DNA of 17,458 nucleotides, taken from the NCBI GenBank assembly GCA_934096605.1, contig CAKOMI010000026.1, forward strand, positions 1 through 17,458, in the 5' to 3' direction. The position numbers and the translations under genes are program-made. Source of the DNA: an uncultured Bacilli bacterium (GTDB lineage: Bacteria; Bacillota_I; Bacilli_A; RF39; UBA660). The notes beneath the pieces are model-generated. The model did no database searches. It was not told the DNA's origin and worked only from the letters and a program-made list of their open reading frames with translations. This document shows positions 7,208-15,541 of the stretch, piece after piece (the stretch's first letter is position 1; every line of letters begins with the position of its first letter).

Positions 7208-9136
7208 GTTATCGTCACTTTCTTGAGCCATCGATACCCCAAGTTCTGTTCCCTTTACATAATATAATATTGTATTGTTTTTTCCATCACTTTTGTCTTC
7301 TCCAGTTATACCATCTTTAACTACACCTATAACATTTACGGGTGTTTCATACCAAATAGGCTCTTTATCTTTAAAAAAACCTTCTAAAGTATCTAGCCAT
7401 ATATTTTTAGAATAATAACTTGCCGTGTTATCTATATCTTTTGCATCATCCTTACCAACCCATACCATCATAAGGGCCTCCGGATTATATCCACAAACCC
7501 AAGAATCAGTATTAGTAGTTCCAGTTTTAAGCGCATACTTACGGCTCATCTTAGAAGCAAGTGATAAAGCAGTAGGTGTTGTATAATCAGAGAAAACTGA
7601 ATTGGTAGTCCCTGTTAAAAGTTCATTTAAAATATAGACATCATTACTATTAAAGACGTAGTTGTGTTTTTCTTTAAACTCATAAAGTAGATTTCCAGCA
7701 TTATCATATACCTTTTTAATAAAATGTAGTTTTTTCTCATCACCACCACTAGCCAAAGTTGTATAACCAGTTGCAAAGTCTAGCATATTTAACTCACTTG
7801 TTCCTAAAGCAAGTGATGGTACACTAGTTAACTCTTCTTTAATACCGGCTTTATGTGCTATATTAACTAACATATCAGTACCTAAAAACAAATGTGTTTT
7901 AACTGCATAAATATTATCTGAAAAAGCCAAAGCCGCGGCCATAGTAATATCTTTATTCGCATATATATCATTATAATTTCTTGGCGAATAAAACTGATTA
8001 TTAGAAAAAGAAAATGTTGTTTTCTCACTCTTAAAAGTTGAAGATGATACCATGCCTTGTTCTAAAGCTGCATAATATAAAAATGGTTTCATTGTACTTC
8101 CTACCTGTCTTTTTGACTTCGTAGCTCTGTTATATTGACTTTTGGCATAATTAAGTCCCCCTGTTAAAGCCATAACCCCACCGTCTTTTGGGTTTATAAT
8201 CACACTTGCTATTTGTAAATCATCTTGATTACCCATCATCTTTAAAATAGAATTTTCCATATTCTCTTGAGCATCTCGGTCAAATGTCGTATATATTTTA
8301 AGGCCCCCTGAATCAATTAATGACTTAGGAACCTCTTTTATACTTTCTAATTCCTCTAAAACAGCATCTTGATAATACATAATCATTTGCAAATTTTCTT
8401 CTCCACGGCTACCATAAACCGTTACTTTATCATTAAAAAGACTTTTATATTGTGCTTCGCTTAAATACCCATTTTTATACATAGACTCGGCGACAACCAT
8501 AGCTCTTTTAATACAAGCATCATAATCACTTACTGGGTTATAATTACTAGGGTTCTTTGGAATACCTGCAAGCATAATTGCTTCTTCCAAGGTTAAATCT
8601 TTACTGCTTTTTTGAAAATAATATCTACTAGCATCTTCAATTCCATAATTACCTTCGCCATAATTTATAGTATTTAAATAACCTTCTAAAATAGAGTTCT
8701 TACTATAATGCACCTCTAGTTCAATTGTTAAAAATGCTTCTTCAATCTTTCTTTTCCAAGTCTGATCAAAAGTTAAAAACAAGTTCTTTATATATTGCTG
8801 TGATATAGTAGAAGCCCCAACTCTAGTGTTATAACGAATATTACTAATTAAAGCTTTTAAAATTCTTAAATAATCAAACCCTTGATGTTTATAAAAATTC
8901 TTATCTTCTACACTAACAACTGCATTTACGAGATCTGGTGATATATCATTTAAACTAATCCAATCATTAGAGCCACTTCCTTGATACATTAAATTCTCAT
9001 CTTTATCATATATAAACACTTTACCAGCATTTTTAAGTTCCAATTTTGGCGAAAAAAATGCATACACATAAATCCCTAAAACCGCTACTATACTAGCTAA
9101 AAAAAGAAACAAACTAACTTTAAAAACTTTCTTCAT
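7190..9136 (-). CDS. Class A penicillin-binding protein (bifunctional transglycosylase/transpeptidase)
   Basis: This enzyme polymerises and cross-links peptidoglycan outside the membrane. It has 648 residues. One N-terminal membrane segment lies at about 5-28, with a short basic cytoplasmic tail. The GT51 domain carries EDKNFYKHQG (catalytic Glu77), GASTISQQ, RKIEEA and LEGYLNTINYGEG. The transpeptidase domain carries STMK (Ser347-Lys350), SDN (406-408) and KTGT (537-540). All catalytic motifs are intact. No PASTA or fibronectin domains follow the transpeptidase. ATG 9136 is preferred to a GTG at 9145 because AGGTGG sits 6 bases upstream. It resembles the PBP1A/PonA family, but the exact orthologue cannot be named. 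It is the only minus-strand gene here, convergent with noc and divergent from the argS operon. Confidence 0.93.
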   Translation of the reverse strand: MKKVFKVSLFLFLASIVAVLGIYVYAFFSPKLELKNAGKVFIYDKDENLMYQGSGSNDWISLNDISPDLVNAVVSVEDKNFYKHQGFDYLRILKALISNIRYNTRVGASTISQQYIKNLFLTFDQTWKRKIEEAFLTIELEVHYSKNSILEGYLNTINYGEGNYGIEDASRYYFQKSSKDLTLEEAIMLAGIPKNPSNYNPVSDYDACIKRAMVVAESMYKNGYLSEAQYKSLFNDKVTVYGSRGEENLQMIMYYQDAVLEELESIKEVPKSLIDSGGLKIYTTFDRDAQENMENSILKMMGNQDDLQIASVIINPKDGGVMALTGGLNYAKSQYNRATKSKRQVGSTMKPFLYYAALEQGMVSSSTFKSEKTTFSFSNNQFYSPRNYNDIYANKDITMAAALAFSDNIYAVKTHLFLGTDMLVNIAHKAGIKEELTSVPSLALGTSELNMLDFATGYTTLASGGDEKKLHFIKKVYDNAGNLLYEFKEKHNYVFNSNDVYILNELLTGTTNSVFSDYTTPTALSLASKMSRKYALKTGTTNTDSWVCGYNPEALMMVWVGKDDAKDIDNTASYYSKNIWLDTLEGFFKDKEPIWYETPVNVIGVVKDGITGEDKSDGKNNTILYYVKGTELGVSMAQESDDNKKNSS

Positions 9137-9164
9137 GTCTTCCACCTAACATTTAATATGAGTA

Positions 9165-9193
9165 ATTATAAAAAAAATAATACCATCTATAAA
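9165..9193 (-). promoter_or_regulatory. Promoter of the PBP gene
   Basis: On the minus strand, TTTATA, a 17-bp spacer and a perfect TATAAT (9170-9165), about 30 bp ahead of the start codon. The T-rich spacer fits a strong AT-rich promoter. Confidence 0.55.
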
Positions 9194-9224
9194 TAAAACT
9201 AGTAAAGAACCACTAAAAAACTAA

Positions 9225-9253
9225 TAGACATTATGATAATATTTTGGTACAAT
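9225..9253 (+). promoter_or_regulatory. Promoter of the DUF1934-argS-rpoE operon
   Basis: TAGACA (9225-9230), a 17-bp spacer and TACAAT (9248-9253) with an extended TGG. The leader of about 20 bases is too short for a T-box, so argS here shows no sign of tRNA-sensing control. Confidence 0.65.
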
Positions 9254-9280
9254 GTACGCGTTAAAAAAAGAGGTGACTTT

Positions 9281-9616
9281 ATGCACAAACTAACTTTATA
9301 TAAAGGAGAAGAAGAAGTATTAAATCAAAAAATAAAAGTAGACAAAAACAATAATTTACTTAAATTTAATTTAGAAGATTGTATAACTACTATTGATTTA
9401 GAAAGCAAGTTATTTACAAGAGAAAATGAAGAATACATATTTTCATTAGATATCCAAAAAGAGAAATGTGAAATCAAATTAAAAAAAGAAGATTACCTAT
9501 TGCAAGTAAATGTAGAATATGCTATTCTTTTGAAGAATCAAAATGAATTAAAACTGAACTATCTAATTGAAACCGATGACAATCCTATGTCTTTGGTTAT
9601 TAGAAAGGACGAATAA
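9281..9616 (+). CDS. DUF1934/YwiB-like small beta-barrel protein
   Basis: A 111-residue, cytosolic-looking protein rich in beta strands with alternating charged and hydrophobic residues, and without a signal peptide or membrane segment. Its length is somewhat below that of B. subtilis YwiB. The pattern 'YIFSLDIQKEKCEIKLKKED' and a terminal strand of the type 'LNYLIETDD...LVIRKDE' fit the lipocalin-like DUF1934 family, which often precedes argS. Position is the stronger argument: the stop is one base from the argS ATG. ATG 9281 follows AGAGGTGA; an ATG at 9233 lies upstream of the -10 element and is not used. Function is unknown. Confidence 0.65.
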   Translation: MHKLTLYKGEEEVLNQKIKVDKNNNLLKFNLEDCITTIDLESKLFTRENEEYIFSLDIQKEKCEIKLKKEDYLLQVNVEYAILLKNQNELKLNYLIETDDNPMSLVIRKDE

Positions 9617-9617
9617 T

Positions 9618-11315
9618 ATGGTAACAGATAATATAAAAGAAAGATTAACAAGTGTTTTAGAAAAGTTAAATTATAATACTAACTACAATGAAATAATTTT
9701 ATCTAATCGTAAGGATTTATGTGATTATCAATATGATGGCTCTTTTAAGCAAGCTAAAGAATTGCACCTAAGTCCTATGGTAATTGGTGAAAATATTGTT
9801 AATAAATGGCAAGAACTATATCCAAGTGATGAACTAGTAAGTATCCTATTTGCCCCACCTGGTTTTATTAATTTCAAATTAAAAGATGAATATATAAATA
9901 ATTTACTAAATAACATGAATAATACACCAAAATTTGGTATCAAACTACCAAAGAAAGAAACTTACTTTATTGATTATGGTGGCCCTAATATTGCTAAACC
10001 ATTACACGTTGGTCATTTAAGAAGTGCGATAGTAGGTGAATCTATTAAAAGAATAATTGAATATATGGGTTCTACTTGTATAAGCGACGTTCATCTTGGT
10101 GATTATGGGTTACAAATAGGTCAAGTAATATATGGTTTAACAGAAGAAAATATCAAAGTAGAAGATATAACTTTATCCAAATTAGAAGAAATTTATCCTA
10201 AAATAAGTGGTTTATGTAAAGAAGATGAAAAAATAAAAACTATCTGTGCCGATATTACAAAACAAATGCAAGATGGTAATAAACTATATCAAGAATATTT
10301 TAAAAAAATAAGAGATGTTTCTGGTGAAGATATCAAAAGAATATATAAATACCTAGACGTTTCCTTCTCTCTTTGGTATGGTGAATCTGATTCATATAAA
10401 TACATTGATGAATTAACAGATATATTAAATAGTAAAAACTTATTAACTACTAGTGATGGAGCAAAGATAATCAATATCAAAAAAGATACCGATACTAAAG
10501 AAATGCCACCCTTTATTTACCAAAAAAGTAATGGGGCCTATCTATATAGTACAACCGACCTAGCTACTATTTTAGAAAGAATAAAAGATTATAATCCTAA
10601 TCACTTCTTATATGTAACAGATAATAGACAAGCCCTTCACTTTGAATCCCTTTTTAGAGTGTGTGAATTACTTGGGTTTACTAATAATAGTACTTTTGAG
10701 CATCTTCCCTTTGGAACAGTAAATGGCCCTGATAATAAACCGTTTAAAACGAGAGCCGGTAATGCTCCTAAGTTAGATGATTTATTTAAAGAAACCAAAG
10801 AAACATTTATTAGTACCAATGCTAAAAATGAAAATATGTCTAATAAAGACTTAGATATTCTTGTAAATGCTATTATAAAATTTGCTGATTTACAAAACAA
10901 TCGTGAAAAAGACTACATTTTTGATATTCAAAAATTTTCAGAAGTAGTTGGTAAAACAGGACCATATCTATTATATACTTATACTAGAATTAATCGGGTT
11001 ATAAATGGTGAACAACCACCAAGTAACACATTAAATAATGTTATCTATAATATGGAAGATAGAAATCTTAGAATGAAAATATTAGAACTAGAAAGTATTT
11101 TAAATAATGCCTTTTATACAAGACTACCTTCAGTCTTAGCAAATTATGTTTATGAACTTTGCGTAAACTTAAACGCATTTTATGAAATAAATCATATTAA
11201 TAATTTAGAAGATAAAATAAAAAAAGATAATTGGTTAACTCTTTTAAAGTTAGGTAATACTATATTAAAAGAGATGTTAAATTTACTAATTATTGCAATA
11301 CCAGAGAAAATGTAA
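9618..11315 (+). CDS. argS: Arginyl-tRNA synthetase
   Basis: This class I synthetase attaches arginine to tRNA-Arg in the cytosol. It has 565 residues, the usual length. The order is an N-terminal Add1 domain (about 1-110), the Rossmann catalytic domain with HVGH (130-133) after NIAKPL, KPFKTRAG (about 375-382) where ArgRS carries its substitute for the KMSKS loop, and a C-terminal helical DALR anticodon-binding domain from about 450 (VGKTGPYLLYTYTRI marks its start). ATG 9618 is chosen because AAAGGAC precedes it; upstream codons in frame lie within the DUF1934 gene. It is co-transcribed with the small gene before it and with rpoE after it. Confidence 0.97.
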   Translation: MVTDNIKERLTSVLEKLNYNTNYNEIILSNRKDLCDYQYDGSFKQAKELHLSPMVIGENIVNKWQELYPSDELVSILFAPPGFINFKLKDEYINNLLNNMNNTPKFGIKLPKKETYFIDYGGPNIAKPLHVGHLRSAIVGESIKRIIEYMGSTCISDVHLGDYGLQIGQVIYGLTEENIKVEDITLSKLEEIYPKISGLCKEDEKIKTICADITKQMQDGNKLYQEYFKKIRDVSGEDIKRIYKYLDVSFSLWYGESDSYKYIDELTDILNSKNLLTTSDGAKIINIKKDTDTKEMPPFIYQKSNGAYLYSTTDLATILERIKDYNPNHFLYVTDNRQALHFESLFRVCELLGFTNNSTFEHLPFGTVNGPDNKPFKTRAGNAPKLDDLFKETKETFISTNAKNENMSNKDLDILVNAIIKFADLQNNREKDYIFDIQKFSEVVGKTGPYLLYTYTRINRVINGEQPPSNTLNNVIYNMEDRNLRMKILELESILNNAFYTRLPSVLANYVYELCVNLNAFYEINHINNLEDKIKKDNWLTLLKLGNTILKEMLNLLIIAIPEKM

Positions 11316-11327
11316 GGAGAAAAAAAT

Positions 11328-11753
11328 ATGAAATTAAAAGATATTGGAAAAGAAGAGTTAGAACTAATGAGTTATAGTGATATTGCCTATAAAATATTAG
11401 AAGAAACAAAAAAGAAAATGAAAGTAACTGACTTATTTAAAACTATTTGTGATTTACTAGGTCTTACTGAGGCTGATTATGAAAGCCAAATAGCGGATTT
11501 CTTTGAACTATTAACAACTGATAAAAAATTTATTATGTTAGAAAATGGTTACTGGGATTTAAGAACACGTCATAGTGAAAAAATGGTTGTTGAAGAAGAT
11601 GATGATGAATACGAAGAAGAATTAGAAGAACCAGAATCTATTGAAGAACCAGAAGAAGATTTAGACAATTACTATGATGAAAATAATGATGATGATACTG
11701 GGGAAGATGATTTAAAAGATTTTGTAGTTATTGATGATATGGAAGAAAACTAA
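11328..11753 (+). CDS. rpoE: DNA-directed RNA polymerase delta subunit RpoE
   Basis: Delta is an RNA polymerase accessory protein of Bacilli that reduces non-specific nucleic-acid binding and aids enzyme recycling. It has 141 residues. An N-terminal HARE-HTH winged helix (about 1-85, with MSYSDIAYKILEE and a conserved GYWDLR) is followed by a very acidic disordered tail of about 55 residues rich in Asp and Glu. This two-part architecture is diagnostic. AAGGAG overlaps the argS stop and lies 7-8 bases from the ATG, so the genes are coupled. Its presence supports assignment to Bacilli in the broad sense. Confidence 0.95.
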   Translation: MKLKDIGKEELELMSYSDIAYKILEETKKKMKVTDLFKTICDLLGLTEADYESQIADFFELLTTDKKFIMLENGYWDLRTRHSEKMVVEEDDDEYEEELEEPESIEEPEEDLDNYYDENNDDDTGEDDLKDFVVIDDMEEN

Positions 11754-11773
11754 TCCTAGAACGGAAGGTAAAA

Positions 11774-12829
11774 ATGAAAGAAAGACTAGATAATATTAAA
11801 GCTCGTTATGAGGAAATATCTAATTTACTTATGCAAGGTGATATTATGTCCGACTTTAAAAAAGTAAGTAAATTATCCAAAGAACAAAGTGATTTAAAAG
11901 CTATTGTCTTAAAATATGAAGAATATGAACAAGCAGAAAACGCCTTAAATGAAGCCAAAACTCTTGTTAGTGATCCAGAATTAAAAGAAATGGCTGAATT
12001 AGAAATAGTTGAAAATACTGATAAACTAGAAAAAATTAAAAATGAACTAGAAATAATGCTAATTCCTAAGGATGAAAATGATGGCAAAAACGTTATCATG
12101 GAAATAAGAGGCGCTGCAGGTGGAGATGAAGCCAATATCTTTGCCGGCGATTTATTAAGAATGTATACTTACTATGCTGAAAAAAATGGTTGGAAAATTG
12201 AAATAAATCATCAAATAGAAGGTACCAGTGGAGGATTTTCACAAGTTGAATGTACTATTAAAGGTGATAGTGTCTATGCCAAATTAAAATATGAAAGTGG
12301 TGCTCATCGTGTTCAAAGAGTACCAGTTACAGAAACACAAGGCCGTGTTCACACATCTACAGCAACAGTCTTAGTAATGCCAGAGGTTGATGATGTTGAC
12401 ATTGAAATCAAAGAAAGTGATTTAAAAATTGACGTTTATCACTCAAGTGGTGCCGGTGGCCAATCAGTAAATACAGCTAACTCAGCAGTTCGTATCACAC
12501 ATTTACCAACTAACACAGTTGTAACTTGCCAAAATGAACGTAGCCAACTACGTAATAAAGATAAGGCTATGCAACTACTAAAAATAAAATTATATGATGC
12601 TCTAGAGCAAGAAAAAGAAGCTTCTGTAGGCAATGTAAGGAAAAGTAAAATTGGTACAGGTGATCGTTCTGAAAAAATAAGAACTTACAATTACCCTCAA
12701 AACCGTGTAACAGATCATCGCATTGGTTTTTCAACTATGACTCTTGATCGCGTTATGAATGGAGAACTTGATCCAATAATAGATGCTTTAATTACGGAAG
12801 ACTTAAAAAGAAAACTAAAAGGAGAGTAA
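11774..12829 (+). CDS. prfA: Peptide chain release factor 1
   Basis: RF1 ends translation at UAA and UAG. It has 351 residues, the usual length. The N-terminal helical domain is followed by the codon-recognition motif PVT (184-186, in RVPVTETQGR), which marks RF1 rather than RF2, and by the GGQ motif (228-230, in SSGAGGQSVNTANS), which enters the peptidyl transferase centre. The glutamine of GGQ is the substrate of PrmC, encoded one gene further on. GAAGG lies five bases before the ATG. It is 20 bp behind rpoE with no visible promoter, so it is probably read from the argS promoter. Confidence 0.97.
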   Translation: MKERLDNIKARYEEISNLLMQGDIMSDFKKVSKLSKEQSDLKAIVLKYEEYEQAENALNEAKTLVSDPELKEMAELEIVENTDKLEKIKNELEIMLIPKDENDGKNVIMEIRGAAGGDEANIFAGDLLRMYTYYAEKNGWKIEINHQIEGTSGGFSQVECTIKGDSVYAKLKYESGAHRVQRVPVTETQGRVHTSTATVLVMPEVDDVDIEIKESDLKIDVYHSSGAGGQSVNTANSAVRITHLPTNTVVTCQNERSQLRNKDKAMQLLKIKLYDALEQEKEASVGNVRKSKIGTGDRSEKIRTYNYPQNRVTDHRIGFSTMTLDRVMNGELDPIIDALITEDLKRKLKGE

Positions 12830-12841
12830 ACTCTCTCTTTT
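12817..12841 (+). terminator. Weak hairpin at the prfA stop codon
   Basis: GAGAG / CTCTC (12822-12826 with 12831-12835) with a 4-base loop is extended by a GU pair, a bulge and A/T pairs into TCTTTTATT. It overlaps the prfA stop. With no promoter between prfA and the next gene, it is more likely to attenuate than to stop transcription. Confidence 0.35.
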
Positions 12842-12864
12842 ATTAATTAGAAAAGAGGAATACT

Positions 12865-13647
12865 ATGGCCTATAAAAAAGACATTTACATGCGTTTTATT
12901 ATGTCTGACTTACAAGCAGAACAAAAGGATACAATAATAGAAAACTATGCCAGTGATATAGCAAAAGAACCACTTGTTACGTTTCATGATGAAAAAGAAA
13001 TATTTGACTATTTTAGTGACATAAACAAAAGATTTAAAGAAGAAAACAATGCGGAAGATAAAAACAATTTCCGTTATTACACAGGGTCTTCTTATACTAA
13101 GGTAAATGAATTGTTAAGAGGTACTTGGGACTATGAAATAAATGGCAAACTAACCAAGGAAACTAAAGATTCTTATCAACAAATGGCTATCCAAATGGAA
13201 AAAAGCCTAAATAAAGTTTCAGAATTACCCTCTAATATAGTCACTTATCGTGGTACTAATTTAAAAACCTTTGCTACTTATAATATTAAATCACTAGAGG
13301 ATTTAAAATCCCTTGAAGGTAATTATATTTATGACAACGGCTTTGTTAGTACTTCTCTTTTAGAAAGCGGCTGTATGTTCCAAAAAGAAACAACTTACTT
13401 TGGAACATATAATATTTTAGTTAAGTACATTATCCCTCGTGAAAGTAAAGAAGGGGTGCCAATCTTTACCAGTTACTACACTGATGAGTCTGAATACTTA
13501 ATAAATCGTGGGTCTTTAGTTAAAGTGATGGATACATTTGTCACTAATGGATGCGCTTACATAACATGCGTTTTAATACCAAGAAAACTTTGGTCAAAAG
13601 ATTACAACTATCAAATGGAGTTAGAAAATGAAGTTACAAGACATTAA
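12865..13647 (+). CDS. ADP-ribosyltransferase-like protein (R-S-E class, C3/VIP2 fold)
   Basis: A 260-residue protein with the three signature motifs of the arginine-clade toxin-like ADP-ribosyltransferases: VTYRG with Arg129 (NAD binding), GFVSTSL with STS (162-164), and DESEYL with Glu208-x-Glu210, the catalytic E-x-E. The helix FRYYTGSSYTKVNELLRG (69-86) also matches the family. E-x-E enzymes of this clade usually modify arginine; the target here is unknown. There is no signal peptide or membrane segment, so it appears cytosolic. The first 65 or so residues match nothing I recognise. AGAGGA precedes the ATG. Its last 20 bases overlap prmC, whose ribosome-binding site lies inside it. Composition looks like that of its neighbours. 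No immunity gene, antitoxin or macrodomain hydrolase is seen. The family is confident; the function is not. Confidence 0.8.
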   Translation: MAYKKDIYMRFIMSDLQAEQKDTIIENYASDIAKEPLVTFHDEKEIFDYFSDINKRFKEENNAEDKNNFRYYTGSSYTKVNELLRGTWDYEINGKLTKETKDSYQQMAIQMEKSLNKVSELPSNIVTYRGTNLKTFATYNIKSLEDLKSLEGNYIYDNGFVSTSLLESGCMFQKETTYFGTYNILVKYIIPRESKEGVPIFTSYYTDESEYLINRGSLVKVMDTFVTNGCAYITCVLIPRKLWSKDYNYQMELENEVTRH

Positions 13648-14359
13648 TCCAAAAGACATTACTTTACTAAAAGAAAAGTATCAAAGTGAGTATCCTAAAA
13701 TACTAGATAAAATAACAAAAGAAGACTACCCTATTCAGTATCTAATTGGTAATGTTGATTTTTATAATATAAATGTTTTAGTTAATGAATCAGTTTTAAT
13801 ACCGCGTTATGAAACTGAATTTCTAGTTGAAAAAACTATTAAAAGAATTAAAGATCTCAAACTATCTAACCCTAAAATCTTAGAATTAGGTATTGGCAGT
13901 GGTTGTATATCCATTGCCTTAAAGAAAAATATTTCTTGTTTAATAAAGGGGGTTGATATTAGTAATGAAGCCGTTCTAACAGCTAAAAAGAACGCTTCTA
14001 GAAATAATGTAGATGTAGACTTTACAACTAAAGATATGTTAGAAGAAGATTATGAAAACTATGACATAATAATATCTAATCCCCCTTATGTAAGCTTATC
14101 TTGTCCAGTTGGTAAAAGTACCGCTTTTGAACCCCAAAACGCCATCTTTGCTCCTGATGAAGGCATGTACTTTTATCAAGAAATATTAAAGAAAATTAGT
14201 AAGCTAAACATTAAACCAAAACTTATTGCTTTTGAAATAGGTTATGACGAGACTTTAAAAATTGAACTATTAAACGAAAAATACTTAAAATATGATTGTG
14301 ATATTGAAAAAGACCTTGCTGGTAAAGATAGATATGCTTTTTTAACAAAAATTGAATAA
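13628..14359 (+). CDS. prmC: Release factor glutamine methyltransferase PrmC (short form)
   Basis: PrmC transfers a methyl group from SAM to the glutamine of the GGQ motif of release factors. It has 243 residues, about 35-45 fewer than E. coli or B. subtilis PrmC. The family motifs are present: QYLIG and LIPRYETEFLV before the catalytic domain, LELGIGSG (85-92) for SAM, and NPPY (151-154) which holds the substrate glutamine. The end, DLAGKDRYAFL, is typical. The shortening lies at the N-terminus, where only about 40 residues precede QYLIG. GGAG sits 7 bases before the ATG within the ADP-ribosyltransferase gene. prfA and prmC are normally adjacent, so the gene between them is an insertion relative to that order. 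Confidence 0.92.
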   Translation: MKLQDINPKDITLLKEKYQSEYPKILDKITKEDYPIQYLIGNVDFYNINVLVNESVLIPRYETEFLVEKTIKRIKDLKLSNPKILELGIGSGCISIALKKNISCLIKGVDISNEAVLTAKKNASRNNVDVDFTTKDMLEEDYENYDIIISNPPYVSLSCPVGKSTAFEPQNAIFAPDEGMYFYQEILKKISKLNIKPKLIAFEIGYDETLKIELLNEKYLKYDCDIEKDLAGKDRYAFLTKIE

Positions 14360-14398
14360 AACAATCAAAATAATAACATAAATGATTTAGGTGATAAA

Positions 14399-14905
14399 AT
14401 GAAAAAAATAATTCCTATCTTATTTGTGTTCTTTTTAATTTATGGACTTACTAATAAAAGTGATATTCTAATACCTTCCTATGCTATTAGATTTAGAATT
14501 ATCGCAAGTAGTAATAGTGATGTAGACCAAGAAACAAAAATAACCATTAAAAATGACTTAGAGCCCAAACTAAACCAACTAATGTCAAAAGCCAAAAATA
14601 GTAACGAAGCTAAGTCTTTATTAAAAGAAAATGAAAGTCTTATTAAAAATACTTTAGATAAATATAATGTTGCTTATCAAATATCTTTAGGTAAAAACTA
14701 CTTTCCTGAAAAAGAATATCAAGGTGTTAAAATACCAAGTGGTAACTACGAATCACTAGTAATAACTTTAGGTGAAGGGGCTGGTAAGAACTGGTGGTGT
14801 GTAATGTTTCCTCCCTTATGTTTATTAGAAGCCAAAGATAATGGTACAGAAAATGTTAACTATAAATTCTTTGTTAAAGAAATACTTTCTAAATATACGT
14901 CATAA
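14399..14905 (+). CDS. spoIIR: Stage II sporulation protein R
   Basis: SpoIIR is secreted from the forespore and triggers SpoIIGA to process pro-sigma-E in the mother cell. It has 168 residues. A hydrophobic N-terminal segment (about 4-18) serves as signal or anchor. The family blocks are IRFRIIASSNSDVDQETK near the start and LGEGAGKNWWCVMFPPLC near the end. TAGGTGA lies just before ATG 14399. Its place after prmC is the same neighbourhood as in B. subtilis. No clear sigma-F promoter is visible in the 39-bp gap, so it may be read through from upstream. It is evidence for sporulation or its recent loss. Confidence 0.93.
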   Translation: MKKIIPILFVFFLIYGLTNKSDILIPSYAIRFRIIASSNSDVDQETKITIKNDLEPKLNQLMSKAKNSNEAKSLLKENESLIKNTLDKYNVAYQISLGKNYFPEKEYQGVKIPSGNYESLVITLGEGAGKNWWCVMFPPLCLLEAKDNGTENVNYKFFVKEILSKYTS

Positions 14906-14943
14906 AACTAATCTAGTTTAATAAAATGTAATAGGTGTAGCCC

Positions 14944-15477
14944 ATGATTTTTGATATTTTCCTTATAGCCATTGCCCTTAGTATGGATACATTTTCTCTT
15001 TCTTTAGGTCTTGGCACTTACAATGTTACTAGAAAAAATAAAATTACTCTTAGTTTAATGGTTGGCCTTATGCACTTTTTTATGCCTTTACTAGGTACAA
15101 TTATTGGCAGTAACATTATGGCTTTCTTTTCTTTAAATAGTAATTTATTTCTTGGTTGTATTCTAATATTTATTGCTATTAATTTAATTATTGACAGTTT
15201 TAAAAACGAATCTTTAAATTACAATATGAGTTTTATTGGTATGTTTCTTTTTTCTTTTGCGGTTTCCATTGATGCTTTTTCCACCGGTCTTGCTCTATCG
15301 GCTATTACAGAGTCGAAAGTTATTGCCATGACTATTTTTTCCGTAGTAAGTTTTGCCTTTACTTTTATAGGTCTTTCTCTAGGTTCTTTAATATATAATA
15401 AAGTTGGTAGTAAGGCAAACTTTCTTGGCTTTATATTACTTATCATTCTAGGAATCTTTCATATCTGTAAACATTAA
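14944..15477 (+). CDS. mntP: Manganese efflux pump MntP
   Basis: This integral membrane protein exports Mn2+. It has 177 residues with six hydrophobic segments arranged as two related halves. Each half carries the conserved acidic motif: ALSMDTFS with Asp15 and VSIDAFSTG with Asp110. These correspond to the metal-path aspartates of the family. AGGTG precedes ATG 14944. No yybP-ykoY manganese riboswitch fits in the 38-bp gap upstream, so Mn control at this point is not visible. In B. subtilis the orthologue (ywlD) also lies downstream of prfA-prmC-spoIIR. The substrate is inferred from the family. Confidence 0.9.
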   Translation: MIFDIFLIAIALSMDTFSLSLGLGTYNVTRKNKITLSLMVGLMHFFMPLLGTIIGSNIMAFFSLNSNLFLGCILIFIAINLIIDSFKNESLNYNMSFIGMFLFSFAVSIDAFSTGLALSAITESKVIAMTIFSVVSFAFTFIGLSLGSLIYNKVGSKANFLGFILLIILGIFHICKH

Positions 15478-15507
15478 GTCTAATATCTTTAAAATTAGTC
15501 TTTTTTC
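15476..15507 (+). terminator. Probable terminator after mntP
   Basis: AAGTCTAAT (15476-15484) pairs with ATTAGTCTT (15494-15502), with one T/T mismatch and a 9-base loop, and runs into T6. It starts at the mntP stop codon. Confidence 0.6.
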
Positions 15508-15516
15508 TGTTATATT
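15488..15516 (+). promoter_or_regulatory. Probable promoter of murA
   Basis: TTTAAA (15488-15493), a 17-bp spacer and TATATT (15511-15516) with an extended TGT. The -35 lies in the loop of the preceding terminator hairpin. Moderate evidence only. Confidence 0.45.
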
Positions 15517-15541
15517 ATAAATTGAAAGTTTGGTGAACTTT

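Noticed and set aside
9233..9280. N-terminal extension of the DUF1934-like protein
   Set aside because: The ATG at 9233 lies upstream of the -10 element, and the strong AGAGGTGA site serves the ATG at 9281.
9254..9280. T-box or other riboswitch controlling argS
   Set aside because: The leader after the promoter is only about 20 bases, with no room for a structured element.
14906..14943. Manganese riboswitch or separate promoter before mntP
   Set aside because: The gap is 38 bp. A TAAAAT at 14922 has no -35 partner and would place the transcript start at the ribosome-binding site.
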